Of a stretch of 64,000 nt of DNA, positions 60,150 to 64,000 are shown piece after piece (positions within the stretch are counted from its first letter, which is position 1; every line of letters starts with the position of its first letter). Under the pieces are notes generated by a model. That model did not search any database, had not been told where the DNA came from, and saw nothing but the letters and a program-made list of their open reading frames with translations. The position numbers were made by a program, and so were the translations under genes. The stretch is taken from NCBI GenBank assembly GCA_963555705.1, contig OY743190.1, positions 13,863,501-13,927,500 on the forward strand, given 5' to 3'. This stretch comes from Ligustrum vulgare (Eukaryota > Streptophyta > Magnoliopsida > Lamiales > Oleaceae).

Positions 60150-62080
60150 AATAAATTTCATAAGTAAGAGATAAGATAATTATTTATTGGTTTCATATGA
60201 CTACAAATTCTAGAATACTTCTTTGTACACAATATTGTTTGTTGATTTTGTTGGTCTTCCATTCTTATCATAAATCAACAACTTTAATCCAAAACGATTT
60301 GTCACCTTAGAAATCGCAACATAAAGTTGTCCATTTGTAAACATCAACCGTTTAAGAAGAAGTCTCACATGCGAGAATGATTGTCCCGACCCTTATTGAT
60401 AGTCATGATATAGGGTACCATCAATGAAAATTATCTTTTTTGAAATCTAATAAGTATCCTAAAATCAAAAGAGCTCAATAATATCATTTGAATAAAGAAC
60501 TTGTGTCATGTATTGATGCCAAAAAGAATTTGACCTTCTAGAACATGGTCGCCAAATTTGTAACCATCAATATTGTTCCATTGCACAATCCCTGTGTATG
60601 ATTAATATTTCTCAGGAAGAACTTGTGTCCTTCCCTTATCCGCTGCAACGGTCCGCCATGTGATGCAATAATGATATCCATGTGTCCAGGTCGTGTATCA
60701 AAATCCACCGACAATCAATTCGACAATTTCATCGAAAATAGGAAAATCATATTGGCTATCATCGATTGCCCACCAACCAATAAGTATAAGTCGTACATTT
60801 GAAGTGTTTTCCCCAATCATCATTTTTCAAACCGACCTAAACTCCCTTAACAATTTGTTATATTTGTCTAGCATATCCTTCAAATTAGAAACTACACAAT
60901 CATGCAACATTGAATAACATAATTCACTCCTACTGGGGGACATTAAAATATATAAATTAAATTTTAGACTATTACAACAAAATTGTTCGTAAACAATATA
61001 AATATAAAAGCAATAAATACATAATATGTACTCCATGACCATTTTCTGCTTTCAACCCCATTCACATTGTCAACAATGTAAAGTGAGCAAATTGCAGAAC
61101 TGAACTGTCATCAGCAACGAACTCCCAATCTTAGGACAATTTGGACCTTGAAATCTGAAGATGGGAAGCCCTCTACCATCATTTAGCCCATTATCTATTC
61201 CCCCATAGAAATGAACGAAAATATCATATTATATGTCCGAATGTTCTCAACGAAATTCTTAATCATGTCGTCCCTTCCATATAACAAATCTTTCAAAATA
61301 AGATGATGATCTTACATAAAATGAATCTTCTCTTTCTCTTGCATACAACAAAATAGGGGTGAATAAATAAACCGCGAGATCGAACTAAATCGCAACAAAT
61401 GGCTTGGTTTGGTTCGGTTTAGAAAAATTTCAAACCGCCTTAAATGATTTGGTTAATGTTTCAATTGTCAAAACCGCGGTTTCAAACAGCCAACCCTCCA
61501 AATTTAAAATAAATAAATGCAAACGTTCAATTTTTTAAAAAAATTAAACACACTTTTTATTGTTAACAAATCAAAATTAAGGAATCAAATATTAATTTGT
61601 TCAAATCCACAACCATTTGGAAATAATTCTTGCTCCTACAATTCATAATCATCATCCAAGATATTTTTTTAAATAAATTTTTTAATATAAGAGCTAACTA
61701 CAGTTTATTTGTCAACATGAATTGATTCACAATATAGCACTCAATTAGAAACTTAATACTATTATTGAGCTAGTTTCAACTCGAAATTTTAAACGAATAT
61801 TTATCTTTGTGCTCGCTTTGAAATATACTAATTCATTCGTTGGCAATCCGCGGTTTCAAACTGTACCAAACCGCAAAAAAAAAAAAAATAGTTTGATTTG
61901 GCTTTGTTTAGAAAATTAAAAGGTTTGGTTTGAAAAAAATTCAACACCGTTTTTAATGGTTTGGTTTAAAATATTACTACAAATAGCCCAAATCAAACCG
62001 TGTTCACCCCACAACAAAGTGAAAACTTCGGATTACGACATATTTTATAACGCTTATCCACTATCTCCTCGCACCAAAAA
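60150..62080 (-). pseudogene. Helitron RepHel protein remnant
   Basis: In order on the - strand: NPKFSLCCMQ (about 62040, split by the MITE at 61353-62010), LLYGRDDMIKNFVENIRTYN and FSFISMG; then LKDMLDKYNKLLREF (60830-60880), GGPLQRI, GLCNGTILMVTNL (about 60560), the helicase motif MTINKG (about 60400), and GQLYVAISKVTNRFGLKLLIYD (60245-60330). These are fragments of the Helitron-like N domain, the region before the Rep domain, and the 5'-3' PIF1-like helicase, with large internal losses and several frame breaks. The Rep two-tyrosine motif was not found. Confidence 0.8.
61353..62010. mobile_element. hAT-type MITE, 658 bp, nested in Helitron B
   Basis: Ends: ataggggtgaataaa on the left and gtgttcacccc on the right (reverse complement ggggtgaacac). 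The perfect 8-bp duplication acaacaaa lies at 61345-61352 and 62011-62018. It has repeated ggtttggtt/aaaccg motifs. Helitron A has no insertion at the matching position. Confidence 0.82.
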
Positions 62081-63341
62081 TTTGTCTTGAAAAATAAACA
62101 CTTAAAAGAATCTCCAATGTCCATGCACTATGAACAATTAAACAATAGATGAAACAATTAATAATATAGATTATGCGTATAAAATATAAGATTTACTATT
62201 TTGACCATTGACAATGAAAAATAACACGTATAAAAAATGAATTCGATAATCATAAAAAAATAAAAATAAAAAAACTAAAATTGTAAGATTGACAAAGATG
62301 CATCAAATTCATGGTATTATAGGTTTTTACAATATTTATACAACGTAATTGTTTTCTGATGAAAATTATAATATAGCATTAATCATCTCAATTTTCAGTT
62401 AAGTCAATTTTGAGACAATTTACTTATTGTTGTTGAAATTTAAGAATCATAAATATTGAATTAAAATATAACAATTAATATCATGTCATAGTTAATTATG
62501 TTTTAAAATTTAGACTTAACAGTTAGGACAAAAATCATTAATAACTATATAATTTCAAAGCAATATAAATAAATTTGTTAACCGTTAATGTTAAAAAATG
62601 TGATATGAGACTTTCTGGAATAAAAAATTAAATAATAATTAAATGTAATTGTAAATAAAATTATTTTGATAAGTAATCTGATATATAAAAGAAGGTTATT
62701 ATGTATATTTAACAAAGAACTTAGAAGTATGATTATTTACAACAAAATTTAATACAACTTGATTAAATATTCAATATAAATGTAAATGAAAATTAGACAT
62801 TAGATTTGTATGATCGAACGAAATTATTCATCCATAAGATTTAGACCAATAAAATATCACAATTATTGTAAAAGTTTATTTACGTATTAAATGTAACTTT
62901 CTATAAAAATACTAATTAATTTAATTAATTTAATAGAACGCAATACAAATGAACTCGAATTTTTAGATATACTAACTAAAGAAAAAAATAAGATTATTTA
63001 TAAAAAAAATTACACGATAAGGTTTATTTAGTATTAGATGCATAATACAACTTCAACATAATTTTGAAAAAAAAATTTACATTGAATTTGTATGACTGAA
63101 TACAAATACTTATTTTTAAGATTCAAAACATTAAAATATCAGAATAATTTTCTAAAAAGAGAGGTTTAAATACAAATAACCAAATATAGATAAGCAAAAA
63201 GAAATCCTTCATAAAAATACTGAAGTGGAAGTAACAGTGTGAACACAATAAAAGCTGATTTTGGAGTGTGAATACAATAAAAACTGAGTTTTCCCGTCAA
63301 AACTCAGCTGCTTTTATATATTATATAGATATAGATATAGA

Positions 63342-64000
63342 TTAAAAAAAAATTATAAGTAATTTTTCATAGTATAAGACTTGCTTGGGTATTTAAAAAA
63401 AAAAAAAAAAGCATTTAAAAATATTCAGTTTTTGCAAATTAATTAACATCGAAAATTACAAACACTTACAAAATGTGAATTGAAGTTATTAGAATTAGAA
63501 TTAAAAATTTTTGTTTTGTTTAAATTTATTTGATATTTGAATAAATTTGCAAAATCAAACATCCAATTTTTTAAACTTTTGATGGTCGATTTAAACTCTG
63601 TATGGTTTATTTCAATTGAAACTGTAATATTTGTTACGAAATACATTTAGTAAACACACTAAAAAAGCATTTAAAAAATCAGTTTTTGCAAGATTAATTA
63701 ACATTGAGATTTACTAAGAATTTTAATTGTATTATAATAAATGAAAAACGTCTTTTAATTTTTATATTTTCATAATACAAAAAGTGATTTGAAGTTATTA
63801 GAATTATAATTAGAAATATTTTTTGTTAGTAATTTTTCATAGTATAAATAATCAAAGTATAATTTTTTATTTATAAAAATAAACTTAGGTTGAAGATTCC
63901 GATAAAAAAAAAAATTATTCGGATAAAAAAAAAAAAAAAACAACTTAGGTTGAAGTCAATAAGTATAATAATTAACATTTGTAGTGTACACCAAGAATTG
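63342..64000. other. AT-rich right edge of the window
   Basis: No gene. An imperfect direct repeat occurs: agcatttaaaaatattcagtttttgcaaattaattaacat near 63410 and the similar agcatttaaaaaatcagtttttgcaagattaattaacatt near 63666, and again gattgaagttattagaattaga-like phrases near 63479 and 63790. This suggests a tandem duplication of about 255-310 bp. Confidence 0.55.

Larger units (their letters stand above)
60061..63341 (-). mobile_element. Helitron B with decayed RepHel gene
   Basis: On the - strand it starts TCTATATCTATATCTATATAA at about 63341 and continues tatataaaagcagctgag. It ends cgtgcatcgcactggtgattcactag at 60061, followed by T. A TC start, CTAG end and a small palindrome (gtgcatcgcac) near the end are standard Helitron termini. 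It encodes a broken RepHel protein and carries a nested hAT MITE. Its 3' end touches the 5' end of Helitron A. Confidence 0.82.

Overview
The window is nuclear DNA of a eudicot plant. Coding exons are separated by short AT-rich introns with GT-AG ends, and the recognisable genes (a CYP71D-type P450 cluster, NAR1, a CASP-like protein, an OBERON PHD protein) are plant families. Most of the rest is transposable-element DNA. The CYP71D cluster would fit an asterid such as a Lamiales species, but the sequence alone does not prove that.

Layout. 1-15.5 kb: three CYP71D-like copies on the + strand. The first is only an intact C-terminus cut by the window edge. The second is intact except for a 3.05-kb LTR-type insertion inside the codons of its membrane anchor. 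The third is a pseudogene with a TRIM-like element in its intron and a decayed hAT transposon that has replaced the haem-binding region. 17.3-21.1 kb: an intact 11-exon NAR1 gene (- strand). 21.4-45 kb: a transposon block with a SINE, a 5'-truncated L1, an LTR with its primer-binding site, a decayed PIF/Harbinger element, three related solo LTRs (one nested in another), Helitron pieces, a PPR exon fragment and MITEs. 45.3-47.3 kb: an intact 3-exon CASPL2B gene (- strand). 47.7-52.8 kb: a SINE and MITEs. 52.8-56.1 kb: an intact 2-exon OBERON gene (- strand). 57-63.3 kb: a Mutator-like MITE and two Helitrons lying end to end, the second with a decayed RepHel gene interrupted by a hAT MITE.

Three host genes look functional (NAR1, CASPL2B, OBERON) and share no pathway. 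NAR1 acts in cytosolic Fe-S protein assembly, CASPL2B is a four-span plasma-membrane protein, and OBERON is a nuclear PHD protein. NAR1 and CASPL2B are neighbours in Arabidopsis as well (At4g16440/At4g16442, from memory), so they look like an old pair now separated by about 24 kb of transposons. I did not find a credible new biological system. The main value of the window is its well-resolved record of insertions, many with exact target-site duplications.
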